A stretch of 60,108 nucleotides of DNA from a bacterium (GTDB lineage: Bacteria; Actinomycetota; Acidimicrobiia; Spongiisociales; UBA5794). Below the pieces are notes generated by a model. It saw only the letters and a program-made list of their open reading frames with translations, searched no databases and was not told the origin of the DNA. The stretch is from assembly GCA_024228555.1 (NCBI GenBank), contig JAAETI010000866.1:1-60108 (forward strand), written 5' to 3'. Of the stretch, positions 52,774 to 60,108 are shown one piece after another; the first letter of the stretch is position 1; the number at the start of each line of letters is the position of its first letter. Made by a program: the position numbers and the translations under genes.

Positions 52774-53457
52774 ATGGCATCTTTCTTGGGACGCATGAAG
52801 GAGAAGCGGGAGGCGACTCGTGCACAGCGGGAGTACGACCTCGCCTACGTCGCTTGGACGCAGGAGCACGAACTCGTAGACAACCTCCATTACATGGCGA
52901 CAAACCTGGACGAGGTGTATCGCCAGACATCGGAGGCCGGGTTTTCGATTCGGCTAAAGAAGGATGAGCACGTGCTGATTTCCGTCGACGGCGCTGGCTT
53001 GGTCGAGCCTCGGGCAACGGCGGGCCACTATCAGGGTGGATCGTCGGGCGTGTCGTTCCGGGTTGCAAAAGGCGTGAACTTCAGGGTGGGACAGCACAAG
53101 GGCACCTATGTGCGTGGTCCGGAGGAACAGAAGATGATCGACTCGGGCGGCGCTCTCTACATTACGACTCAGCGGGTGATCTATACCTCAATGAATCGAA
53201 ACCGTGAGTGGGCCTTCGCCAAGACGATCGATGTCATGCATGACGACCTTGGTGTCACGTACATGAACGTGTCGAATCGGCAGAAGGTGTCAGGGTTCGT
53301 TTATGGCGAAGGTGTTGCCCGGGAGGTCCAGAATCGTCTCGTGCTGGCAATGGCTGTGTTCGACGACGAAGTCGATACGCTCGTAGCCCAGTTGGATCAA
53401 CAACTCAGTGAACTGAAGGTGTCGAAACCGGTCGCTCCGTCCGCACTTCCGTCCTAG
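52774..53457 (+). CDS. PH/GRAM-like domain protein, 227 aa, element cargo
   Basis: The protein starts MASFLGRMKEKREATRAQRE, a basic helical N-terminus. It contains a central beta domain with G-G-A-L-Y-I-T-T-Q-R-V-I-Y-T-S and E-W-A-F-A-K-T-I-D-V, which resembles bacterial PH/GRAM-like domains (L-x-I-T-x-x-R-V-I-F, W-x-F-x-K). A helical C-terminus follows (V-F-D-D-E-V-D-T-L-V-A-Q-L-D-Q-Q-L). There is no signal peptide or membrane helix. Such domains often bind membranes or act as adaptors; its role on the element is unknown. Confidence 0.65.
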   Translation: MASFLGRMKEKREATRAQREYDLAYVAWTQEHELVDNLHYMATNLDEVYRQTSEAGFSIRLKKDEHVLISVDGAGLVEPRATAGHYQGGSSGVSFRVAKGVNFRVGQHKGTYVRGPEEQKMIDSGGALYITTQRVIYTSMNRNREWAFAKTIDVMHDDLGVTYMNVSNRQKVSGFVYGEGVAREVQNRLVLAMAVFDDEVDTLVAQLDQQLSELKVSKPVAPSALPS

Positions 53458-53567
53458 CGATTGAATACCCAGTTGCTTTGCGAGAGGCTTTGAATCCGTC
53501 GCTGCTGTCGGATCTTGACTATGTGCTGTCCGCCAAGAAGCGCCTTGCACAGGATTTCGACAGCCGT

Positions 53568-54461
53568 CTACAACGATTCAAAGAATGAAACGTCGACCTC
53601 AACATCCTCGACAACTCGTTTCGTCACGGAGACTCCAAGGCTGTTTTCCTTCAAGAGGTCGCACAGTTCATCGCCATCGATCAGGTCTACCGGAGGGGCT
53701 CCGTCCCGGGTCGCCTCCTTCTTTGCAGCAGGGGTAAACACACCAGTAGTTATGACAAGGCCCTTCTCACCCCTGCCGGTCATGGCTCCTCGAAAGTCCC
53801 TTACGACGCCCGGACCAACTGAACCCTTGTAGCGCTTGCACTGGAAGTAGATCGGGAAGCTGACGAGGGAGGGCTTGTAGACGCCGACGCCATCGATGCC
53901 TTCGTCACCGCTGGATGGTGTCACTTCGAGGTTCACAAACCCGGCCTCACGAAGGAGCCTCATGGCCAGCCGTTCGAAAGCGTTGGGGTCCATCTTCTTC
54001 AGGACCTCCAGTAGCTGTTCATTCCATGCAGCTTCGTCCGACTGATCGCCGTCTACTTCCTCATCGGCTTCATGCTCGGCTGCCTGCTGTTTCCGTGCCT
54101 TGCGCCATTCAGCTCTGGCTTGCTTGTCAGCTGCCCGGAGCAGAACATCGGCTTCCTCTGGCGGCATGTTCAGGTAGCCGGCACCCGTCTTGTTAAGGGA
54201 CCAGACACCTCTTTCACTGTTGTCGAGAGCACCCACCGCCTTCAGGTAGGTGCGTGCCCAGTGGAGGCGATGGACGACCTTAGAGCCGGAAGCGGTTCCC
54301 GTCGGAGGGTATTCAACAGCGAGCTGCTCTTCAGTGATATGGGCGACCTCGATCACGGTCTCGTCGAGTTCGGCGATGGCGGCAGAGCCGCCGAGCTTCT
54401 GGACAGCAACCAGAGTTGGGTACATCAGGTCACGGTATGTGGGAATCGGTGTGTCGCTCAT
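53568..54461 (-). CDS. Mrr-type restriction endonuclease
   Basis: The 297-aa protein has the Mrr layout. An N-terminal winged-helix domain (residues about 1-105, M-Y-P-T-L-V-A-V-Q-K-L-G-G and W-S-L-N-K-T-G) is followed by a charged linker and a PD-(D/E)xK nuclease domain with E164 (F-E-R-L), D190 in G-D-E-G-I-D-G-V-G and the Q-C-K catalytic pair at 207-209 (Y-F-Q-C-K-R). Enzymes of this type cut methylated foreign DNA without a partner methylase, and none is present here. It fits an antiphage cargo role. The start is the first ATG of the frame. Confidence 0.92.
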   Translation of the reverse strand: MSDTPIPTYRDLMYPTLVAVQKLGGSAAIAELDETVIEVAHITEEQLAVEYPPTGTASGSKVVHRLHWARTYLKAVGALDNSERGVWSLNKTGAGYLNMPPEEADVLLRAADKQARAEWRKARKQQAAEHEADEEVDGDQSDEAAWNEQLLEVLKKMDPNAFERLAMRLLREAGFVNLEVTPSSGDEGIDGVGVYKPSLVSFPIYFQCKRYKGSVGPGVVRDFRGAMTGRGEKGLVITTGVFTPAAKKEATRDGAPPVDLIDGDELCDLLKENSLGVSVTKRVVEDVEVDVSFFESL

Positions 54462-54548
54462 TCAGCCCAGATCCTACCTCTCGACAGAAATCAACTCAGG
54501 AAACCCCTTGACAGTGCCATCGGAAACATGTCATTCCGGCCAGAAGCG

Positions 54549-55247
54549 CTAGCGGGCGGGTGACCTACCCTCGATGTTCCCTATCGCAACTCCTCCAAGG
54601 CTGCCGAAGACCCACGGCCAGAGCAAATCCCCTGTAGAAGAATCGGAGATAATGCTCGATGCGAGAACGACCCAGGTTCCAATCCCGAGCCAGAATAGCG
54701 GTACCGCTACCGTCATCACCCTGTCACGTCGCTGGCGTGTGGCGACCTTGTCTCGAAACCCGGCCACTCCTTCGATGCGACCGTCGAGCCTGAAGTCGCT
54801 TGCGTCACCATTGCTGAAGACTTGGACTTCGAACCAATCCCGGCCGTTGAGGAGTAGCGGATCTATCTCGACGTACAGGTCGAGGTCCCTAGCGTCCTCG
54901 ACAAGGCTCACGTGAGGCCGAATCGAGGGGGACGAGGAGTCCGCAACTTTGGCACCTAGCAAGTAGGCGGAATCGAAGGTGATTCGAAGTGGGCGGTCGA
55001 AGTCGGAACTCTTGATGGGCCTCCGCCCCGAATTGACCAGCTTCAGCGCAAGAATGTGCACATCGGGAGGATTCGATACCTGCTCCCACCGCACGCTGAG
55101 GTACTGACCCAGCAACTCCCTGTCACCGAGTACCGGTCTGTTGTAAGTGACTTCGTAGTCGAGGGCCGCACGTGGGCTGCGACGCAGCCCGAAATACCAC
55201 GTAGTGATCAACCCGATAGTCGTAAGCAGCAGGCCAAGTACTTCCAT
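54549..55247 (-). CDS. Membrane protein, 232 aa, element cargo, unknown function
   Basis: One hydrophobic helix lies at the N-terminus (LGLLLTTIGLITTWYFGLRR) and two near the C-terminus (VPLFWLGIGTWVVLASS and LLWPWVFGSLGGVAIG). A beta-rich middle of about 150 residues (R-P-I-K-S-S-D-F-D-R-P-L-R-I) lies between them. Similar N-terminal helix plus D-Y-E-V-x-x patterns occur in uncharacterised cargo of mobile elements. It lies 87 bp upstream of, and reads in the same direction as, the Mrr gene, so co-transcription is possible. Confidence 0.65.
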   Translation of the reverse strand: MEVLGLLLTTIGLITTWYFGLRRSPRAALDYEVTYNRPVLGDRELLGQYLSVRWEQVSNPPDVHILALKLVNSGRRPIKSSDFDRPLRITFDSAYLLGAKVADSSSPSIRPHVSLVEDARDLDLYVEIDPLLLNGRDWFEVQVFSNGDASDFRLDGRIEGVAGFRDKVATRQRRDRVMTVAVPLFWLGIGTWVVLASSIISDSSTGDLLWPWVFGSLGGVAIGNIEGRSPAR

Positions 55248-55367
55248 GGCCCCAGTGTAAACACCGGCGGACAGGCCGCTCAGCCACAGCGAGAACCGGC
55301 AATTGCGATGAGCCGCAACGACCCAGAACGCCTACGCAAGTCCCTGCTGGCAATAGGTTATGGATGC

Positions 55368-55373
55368 TATGAT
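55368..55373 (+). promoter_or_regulatory. Candidate -10 element of the recombinase promoter
   Basis: TATGAT at 55368-55373 lies 36 bases before the chosen ATG in a locally A/T-rich segment with two direct copies of TGCTATG. No clear -35 hexamer is seen. Confidence 0.4.
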
Positions 55374-55409
55374 TGCTATGGACATAGAAACAAATTCTTT
55401 TGGACCACC

Positions 55410-57500
55410 ATGAAGACCCCGCGAGTTGCAACCTACGCCAGAGTGTCCACCGAGGAACAGGCCTCAGAAGAGGCAACCTCGCTCGACGAGCAGCAGAAGA
55501 AGACGGACGCCTACGCTATCTCCAAGGACGCAGAGGTCGTCGACCGCTTCACCGACGATGTCTCGGGATCGATCTCGCTTGCCGACCGCCCCGGCGGGGC
55601 CGAACTCCTCTCGGCAGCCCGGAGTGGTCAATTCGACCTCGTCGTCGTTGCCAAGCTCGACCGCTTCTCCCGAAACCTTGTCGCCGGAACTGCCGACCTC
55701 CAGAAGCTCAAGAGCCATGGCATCGGCGTTGTGTTCCTCGACTTTGGCGTGGATACATCGACTCCGACCGGCGAACTCATGCTCTCGGTCATGCTGGCCT
55801 TCGCAGACTTCGAGCGAAAGCGCATCCGGGAACGCATGACGGACGGCAGGGCCGGACGAGCACGTCTCGGCAAGTGGTCAGGCGGGCGACCCCCCTACGG
55901 GTATCGGATCGGAGCGGAGGGGAGGCTTGAACTCGACCCCGACGAGGCCCCAGTCGTCGAACACATCTTCGCCCTTGCAGCAGCTGGGAGGACGCCATAT
56001 CAGATAGCCGAAATTCTGACCGATGGCGGGACACGAGCGAGGACCCGAAATCGGAAGGTCAACGGCCGCCCAGAACCGCACTCCCCCGCATTCACCCACG
56101 GCACGGTCAAGGGCATCCTCCAGCGGGATGCGTATAAGGACCTCGGGGACGGGGATGGTCCCGGCATCTTGAAGCATCATCGGGTGGAGTACGAATACCG
56201 GACCGACGACAACGGCGAGTTCATCCTCGATAGCGAGAGGCAAAGGATACGTGATCAGGTCCCCGGCTCGGGTGAGCCATTCACGATCCCGGCGCCATCG
56301 ATCGTCCCGGCCGACACCTGGAAGAAGGCCAACAATGCGCTCCAAAAGCGAGCAAGGGTACGCCGCTCCAATCCCCCGACACAGGTATGGACCACCAAGA
56401 ACGGCCGCAAGATTCGGGGTCGTGGGTACGGCCTAGCCGGGCGAATCGTCCACGAGCACGCAGATGGATTCGTTTCGATGACCGGTGAGCCACGCAAGGG
56501 AATTCGCCGCTACGTTTGCTCCGCCAACGAGACGTGCTCGGGTTTCGGACCTGCCCCCCGGGGCGGCTCGACCATCAAGTCGCTCGTTGCGTCCGAGGTA
56601 GACGCGGTAGCCCTTTATCACCTGCTCGACGTGCTCGAAGACGAGGAGAGGCTCGGCAAGTTGGCTGCCGAGTACGTGGCCCGGCTGGACGACGAGGACA
56701 AGGTCGCCGAGACCTCCGAGACACTGGCCGAGAGGGTGGACAGGCTGGATACAGGTCGCAAGCGCCTCGCTCAGGAGGTCATCCGATTCGGACTCTCCGA
56801 CCAGGAAGCAGAAACAATGCGGGCCGAGCACGAGAGCAAGCTGGCCGATGCTCGCCACGCACTCGACCTCGCCCTTGACAGGGAGCGACGCCGAGAGGTC
56901 GTTACCCATACTGTCGAGAGCCTCGTCGAGGCCATCTCGGCTATCGACTGGGAGAACGTCAAGGTCGAGCCGGTGACGACAGGGGAGTTGCCGCTCCCGA
57001 AAGCTGGCACCGTCCTCGACGTGCAGGAGTTCCACAGGGTGTCAACTATCTTGAAGGAGGCGGCAAGAGACGTCGCCCGTGCGGAGAAGCGATACGGCCT
57101 CCGCCATGCCGAACTACGAACGGAGGCCGTCGAATGGCTACGAGCGATAGTCGAGAGTCTCGACCTGGTGTTGGTGATTCGGGGAGCCGACCCGACGGGC
57201 TGGGACTTGGTACCAGCGAGCGAAGCACCACGGGCCACTCGTGGGACGAGTGCGGTATCTGTTCGCAGAAGCTCGAAGCCAAGACGCCGCTCGAAGCCGC
57301 TCCTGGGTGGACGAAGCACTCCATCTTCTATCAGATCTTCCCTGACCGTTTCGCCAAGTCAGATCGGGTCTTCAAGCCAACGAACCTGCAGGAGTGGGGT
57401 GCCGATCCAACAGGCCACGCTTTCCAGGGCGGAGACCTGCTCGGCATCGCCGAGAACCTCGATTACCTGCAAGACCTTGGGATCACCGCCCTCTATTTGA
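55410..57500 (+). CDS. Large serine recombinase (integrase of the element)
   Basis: ATG 55410 (MKTPRVATYARVSTEEQ) gives 696 aa in the integrated state. The catalytic domain has the nucleophile S13 in Y-A-R-V-S-T, then D-R-F-S-R-N and the G-E-L-M-L-S-V-M-L-A-F-A-D-F-E-R helix. A recombinase domain (R-P-P-Y-G-Y, then G-T-V-K-G-I-L-Q-R-D-A-Y) follows. A zinc-ribbon region shows only one clear cysteine pair (Y-V-C-S-A-N-E-T-C). A long coiled coil lies at about 410-530. The last 54 residues, after the core at 57335, are read from host GH13 DNA in the wrong frame. In the circular form the product should be 675 aa with a different tail. Confidence 0.93.
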   Translation: MKTPRVATYARVSTEEQASEEATSLDEQQKKTDAYAISKDAEVVDRFTDDVSGSISLADRPGGAELLSAARSGQFDLVVVAKLDRFSRNLVAGTADLQKLKSHGIGVVFLDFGVDTSTPTGELMLSVMLAFADFERKRIRERMTDGRAGRARLGKWSGGRPPYGYRIGAEGRLELDPDEAPVVEHIFALAAAGRTPYQIAEILTDGGTRARTRNRKVNGRPEPHSPAFTHGTVKGILQRDAYKDLGDGDGPGILKHHRVEYEYRTDDNGEFILDSERQRIRDQVPGSGEPFTIPAPSIVPADTWKKANNALQKRARVRRSNPPTQVWTTKNGRKIRGRGYGLAGRIVHEHADGFVSMTGEPRKGIRRYVCSANETCSGFGPAPRGGSTIKSLVASEVDAVALYHLLDVLEDEERLGKLAAEYVARLDDEDKVAETSETLAERVDRLDTGRKRLAQEVIRFGLSDQEAETMRAEHESKLADARHALDLALDRERRREVVTHTVESLVEAISAIDWENVKVEPVTTGELPLPKAGTVLDVQEFHRVSTILKEAARDVARAEKRYGLRHAELRTEAVEWLRAIVESLDLVLVIRGADPTGWDLVPASEAPRATRGTSAVSVRRSSKPRRRSKPLLGGRSTPSSIRSSLTVSPSQIGSSSQRTCRSGVPIQQATLSRAETCSASPRTSITCKTLGSPPSI
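57122..57136 (+). promoter_or_regulatory. Shine-Dalgarno and ATG for a second frame inside the recombinase gene
   Basis: GGAGG (57122-57126) stands exactly seven bases before ATG 57134, which opens the frame that continues into the host GH13 gene. It lies within the recombinase coding sequence. The spacing is ideal, but chance occurrence cannot be ruled out. Confidence 0.55.
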
Positions 57501-58696
57501 ACCCGATCTTCACCAGCGGCGCCAACCATCGCTACCACACAGACGACTACTACCAGGTTGACCCCCTGCTGGGCGGGGACGAGGCGCTCGATGAACTGAT
57601 CGCCGCTTGCCATGACCGTGACATGCGAATCGTGCTCGATGGCGTCTTCAACCACGTCGGCCGTGGCTTTCACCAGTTCCACAGCATCGTCGAAAACGGT
57701 GCCGAGTCGCCGTATGTGGACTGGTTCACCATCGATGGATTCCCCCTCAACCCCTACGGCAAGGGGCCGGCCAACTATCTGGGTTGGTACAACCTGAAGC
57801 CGCTCCCCCGCCTCGACACCGACAATCCCGTCGTCCGTGAATTCACCATGCAGGTCGCCGAGCACTGGCTGCGCAAGGGCATCGACGGATGGCGTCTCGA
57901 CGTCCCGGTCGAAATCACTGCTGATGGGTACTGGGAGGAGTTCCGAGAGAGGGTCCGAGCGATCAACCCCGATGCCTACATCGTCGGTGAGATCTGGGAG
58001 GACTCCACCGACTACATCGCCGACGGCACTCGCTTCGACGCCACCATGAACTACCTACTGACCGTCGAAATCATCTCGTTCGCCGTTGGTGAGCACATCG
58101 ACCCACCTCATGTCGTGCCCAATCCCGCATACGCCGGAGTCGGCGCCATCGACGCTGCCACATATGCAGCCCGAATCGACACGCTCTTCGCTCGCTATCC
58201 GATGCACGCCCACCAAGCCAATCTCAACCTGCTCGAGTCACACGACACCGCCCGGCTGCTGACAACAGCGTCCAATGACCGGGCCTCGCTGATCCTGAGC
58301 ACTCTGCTCACCATGACCTTCCCCGGTGCGCCATGCATCTACTACGGAAGCGAGGTCGGAGTTGCTGGATCGTTGGATCCGCAATGCCGCCGTGCTTTCC
58401 CCTGGAACGAAAGCGAGTGGGATGTCGAGCTGCTCGAAGCTCACCGCACCCTGACGGCCCTCCGTCATGCCCATCCCGCGTTGCGCGCACCCGGCTACCG
58501 CCACCTGTCGACCGAAGGACACCTCTACGTGTTTGAACGATTCGACGAATCGGAACGGCTCGTGGTTGCAGTCAACGCCGGCGATGACGAAGCCACTGCG
58601 TCGATCTCCGTCAGCGGACTGCTCTGGGGTCAGGCGACATCCGACCAGGACCACATCACCGTCCCGGCCCGCTCCGGCGCGGTGTGGCGTCGCTAG
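57134..58696 (+). CDS. GH13 alpha-amylase-family enzyme re-headed by the element (hybrid ORF)
   Basis: The 520-aa frame has 67 element-encoded residues (W-D-E-C-G-I-C-S-Q-K, then L-E-A-A-P-G-W-T-K-H-S-I-F-Y-Q) followed by 453 host residues. The barrel is intact: I-F-P-D-R-F-A, L-Y-L-N-P-I-F, D-G-V-F-N-H-V-G, the nucleophile aspartate in G-W-R-L-D-V-P, the acid/base glutamate in V-G-E-I-W-E-D and the third aspartate in E-S-H-D-T-A-R. These are features of cyclomaltodextrinase/neopullulanase enzymes that hydrolyse alpha-glucans; a TIM barrel and a C-terminal beta domain are present. Whether this hybrid is made depends on initiation at 57134. Originally it was a 472-aa protein starting at 49720. 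Confidence 0.85.
   Translation: MATSDSRESRPGVGDSGSRPDGLGLGTSERSTTGHSWDECGICSQKLEAKTPLEAAPGWTKHSIFYQIFPDRFAKSDRVFKPTNLQEWGADPTGHAFQGGDLLGIAENLDYLQDLGITALYLNPIFTSGANHRYHTDDYYQVDPLLGGDEALDELIAACHDRDMRIVLDGVFNHVGRGFHQFHSIVENGAESPYVDWFTIDGFPLNPYGKGPANYLGWYNLKPLPRLDTDNPVVREFTMQVAEHWLRKGIDGWRLDVPVEITADGYWEEFRERVRAINPDAYIVGEIWEDSTDYIADGTRFDATMNYLLTVEIISFAVGEHIDPPHVVPNPAYAGVGAIDAATYAARIDTLFARYPMHAHQANLNLLESHDTARLLTTASNDRASLILSTLLTMTFPGAPCIYYGSEVGVAGSLDPQCRRAFPWNESEWDVELLEAHRTLTALRHAHPALRAPGYRHLSTEGHLYVFERFDESERLVVAVNAGDDEATASISVSGLLWGQATSDQDHITVPARSGAVWRR
57324..57335 (+). repeat. Right attachment site core (attR)
   Basis: TCTTCTATCAGA, the second copy of the core. The 25 bases to its left are also partly similar (13 of 25) to those left of attL, in codon register, because both encode the same GH13 segment. 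Confidence 0.85.
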
Positions 58697-60108
58697 CCGG
58701 GCGCTCCTGCATCTACCCGGTAGAGGAACGCCGCCATCTGTTCGCGGGTGACCGGCTCGTCGGGACAGTACCGATCGTTCGCCGGCGGATTGCATCCCAA
58801 AGAAACGCCGTTGGCACCTAGCTTGTCTATGTCGGCCTCAAACACAGAGTCGTTGTCATCGACGAACAGGTCACTGAGACCTCGGTCGGTCAGGCTGAAC
58901 GCCCTCGCCAGGAAAGCTGCCATCTGGCCCCTCGTAACAAGCTGGCCGGGGCAATAGTGATCGTTGAGGGGCGGGTTGCAACCCCTGGTCACCTGCGCCG
59001 TGCCGAGTTTGTCGATATCTGTTTCGAAGACTGATCCGTTGTCGTCAACGAATAAGTCCGCACCGGCGCCGTCATTGAGTCCTCGCGCCCGAACCAGAAA
59101 TGCCGCCATCTGACCCCGAGTTACCGGATCAGCCGGGCAGAAATTCGTGTTCTCGGGTGGGTTGCAGCCGAGAGTGATCCCGACTGTCGCCAGGTATTCG
59201 ATATCGGAAATGAAGCCGTTGGATGCGGGGACGTCATCGAAACTGGGGAAGATCCACATGGAGACTTCGGCGCGAGCCGTACCCATCCGCTCGTCTTGGA
59301 TCTCGTACTCGAAGACGTCGGGGTACGGATACCCATTGCCGGGCGACAGGCCAACACCGCTATGGGTGTAGGTCAGGGTGCCGTCGCCGTTGATGGTGAC
59401 GCTTCCTTCGGCCGGAGCCCCGGTGATATCGTTGATCACGAACGACTCACCGTCAAGCTCGGAGTCGTTGCCGAGCACGTCCACGACGGTCGTGCGGCCT
59501 CTCCGCGCTTCATCCCTGTCGTCTACCGCGACGGGATCGCGGTTGACCGACTCCCAGCTGATGTCATACTCGTTTGCCAAGTGATTAGTGAGGTGAGCCT
59601 GCGCGGTTCCGTCAGGGTTCATCATCCAAACGTCTGCATCCCCATCATGAGTGGAGACGTAGGCAATCTTGGTTCCGTCGGGCGACCACGCTGGCGCATA
59701 GGCCTCACCCATACCTCCGCTCGTGAGATTCACGGGCTGTGTGCCATCCGCATTCATCACCGAGACGTCATCTATCCCCGCCTCCCATGAAACAAAGACG
59801 ATCTTGGTCCCATCGGGTGACCAGGCGGGGGCGCTGTCCGGGCTTGGCCGCGCCAGCAGTTCTCGTTCGTTCGCTCCGTCGGAATCCATCACCCAGATGT
59901 CGTTGTCTCGACCAAAGACGATCGTCGAACCATCCGGTGACCAGGATGCGGCAGGTTCATTGCTCGCAGTGTCGGTGAGGCGCTGCGGGTTGGATCCATC
60001 TGAATGCATAACCCAAAGGTCGCTATCACCGCTTCTGTTGGAAGAGAACAAGATCTGGGTTCCGTCCGGTGACCAGTCCAAGGCTATGTTCAACTCGCCG
60101 CCGCTAGC
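58693..60108 (-). CDS. Secreted WD40-like beta-propeller / Ig-like / SLH-like protein (5' end outside window)
   Basis: The frame runs off the right edge, with 471 residues visible. The first 190 contain TolB/WD40-like propeller blades with repeated W-S-P-D-G-T-x-I and D-x-D-x-W-V-M-x-x-D-G (also V-S-T-H-D-G-D-A-D-V-W-M-M). An Ig/cadherin-like domain follows (N-R-D-P-V-A-V-D-D, then L-T-Y-T-H-S-G-V). The last 170 residues carry three G-C-N-P-P-x-N-x-x-[FY]-C-P repeats with M-A-A-F-L helices. The blades recall TolB-type beta-propellers; the C-terminus should fix it to the envelope. The tail overlaps the GH13 stop by 4 bp. The signal peptide is not visible. Confidence 0.85.
   Translation of the reverse strand, partial: ASGGELNIALDWSPDGTQILFSSNRSGDSDLWVMHSDGSNPQRLTDTASNEPAASWSPDGSTIVFGRDNDIWVMDSDGANERELLARPSPDSAPAWSPDGTKIVFVSWEAGIDDVSVMNADGTQPVNLTSGGMGEAYAPAWSPDGTKIAYVSTHDGDADVWMMNPDGTAQAHLTNHLANEYDISWESVNRDPVAVDDRDEARRGRTTVVDVLGNDSELDGESFVINDITGAPAEGSVTINGDGTLTYTHSGVGLSPGNGYPYPDVFEYEIQDERMGTARAEVSMWIFPSFDDVPASNGFISDIEYLATVGITLGCNPPENTNFCPADPVTRGQMAAFLVRARGLNDGAGADLFVDDNGSVFETDIDKLGTAQVTRGCNPPLNDHYCPGQLVTRGQMAAFLARAFSLTDRGLSDLFVDDNDSVFEADIDKLGANGVSLGCNPPANDRYCPDEPVTREQMAAFLYRVDAGAPG

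Larger units (their letters stand above)
49766..57335 (+). mobile_element. 7.6-kb integrative element with serine recombinase and defence-like cargo, inserted in a GH13 gene
   Basis: The ends are defined by the direct repeat TCTTCTATCAGA at both sides of a split GH13 gene, with exact in-frame rejoining when the interval is removed. A large serine recombinase lies at the right end and reads towards the right junction. Cargo from left to right: a 55-aa acidic ORF, a TIR protein, a +1-frame ORF, a winged-helix-like protein, a PH/GRAM-like protein, an Mrr endonuclease and a membrane protein. There are no replication, conjugation or virion genes, so it is a small integrative element or satellite that depends on other elements for transfer. 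GC content is similar to the host. Confidence 0.88.

Noticed and set aside
53478-53588. 36-codon TTG-started ORF (A-L-N-P-S-L-L-S-D-L-D-Y) after the PH/GRAM-like gene
   Set aside because: The composition looks coding, but there is no ribosome site, it overlaps the Mrr gene end and no family is known; too weak to list.

Overview
The window is a high-GC chromosomal segment from an actinobacterium (Actinomycetota). The evidence is a WhiB iron-sulfur regulator, a Bpa-type proteasome activator ending in GQYL, a mycothiol-type DinB/TIGR03086 protein, frequent GTG/TTG starts and possible leaderless promoters. A flagellin end and three secreted proteins with cysteine-containing SLH-like repeats suggest a flagellated lineage such as Acidimicrobiia. 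That placement is inference, and no rRNA or tRNA gene was recognised to fix it.

Layout. 1-2.4 kb: flagellin C-terminus, terminator, then a two-part glycosyltransferase/TPR protein, probably a flagellin-modifying enzyme. 2.4-8.3 kb: NhaA antiporter, CaCA exchanger overlapping PolX, and a membrane-anchored molybdopterin oxidoreductase. 8.3-20 kb: penicillin acylase-type hydrolase, Bpa, a divergent PPDK-like protein, WhiB, a TIGR03086 protein, cyclophilin, DEAD-box helicase, YihY membrane protein and an acyl-CoA dehydrogenase. A frameshifted ECF sigma-factor relic follows. 20-32.9 kb: DUF2419 queuosine-salvage enzyme, two MFS transporters, purine nucleoside phosphorylase, diaminopropionate ammonia-lyase, a deaminase, a hybrid histidine kinase, thioesterase, GNAT, a LiaF-like protein, DoxX and an isochorismatase-type hydrolase. 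33-42 kb: an unknown protein, a secreted SLH protein, a 2-oxoacid dehydrogenase pair (fused E1 plus E2) divergent from an Lrp regulator across a large dyad, an FAD oxidoreductase and a HisC-like aminotransferase. 42-49.7 kb: a tail-anchored acidic protein, lipoprotein FKBP, HTH protein, an HD-GYP protein with an extracytoplasmic Thr stalk and Ig-like domain, a beta-helix/SLH protein, a frameshifted histidine-kinase relic and a PAC2 protein.

The most notable region is 49.77-57.33 kb, a 7.6-kb integrative element. It splits a GH13 alpha-amylase-family gene after codon 19. The two gene halves share the 12-base core TCTTCTATCAGA, and removing everything between the cores rejoins the GH13 frame exactly. 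The element carries a large serine recombinase at its right end. Its cargo looks like a small defence island: a TIR-domain protein, an Mrr-type restriction endonuclease, a PH/GRAM-like protein, a small winged-helix-like protein and a membrane protein.

Two features of this integration are unusual. First, the element's right end encodes its own version of the lost GH13 segment (APGWTKHSIFYQ against the host APAWVKDAVFYQ). It is in frame with the rest of the host gene and preceded by a strong Shine-Dalgarno and ATG inside the recombinase gene, so the enzyme may be re-expressed as a hybrid. Second, the attachment site lies within the recombinase reading frame, so the recombinase C-terminus should differ between the integrated form (696 aa) and the circular form (675 aa). 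57.1-60.1 kb: the re-headed GH13 gene, then a secreted beta-propeller/Ig-like/SLH protein running off the window edge.
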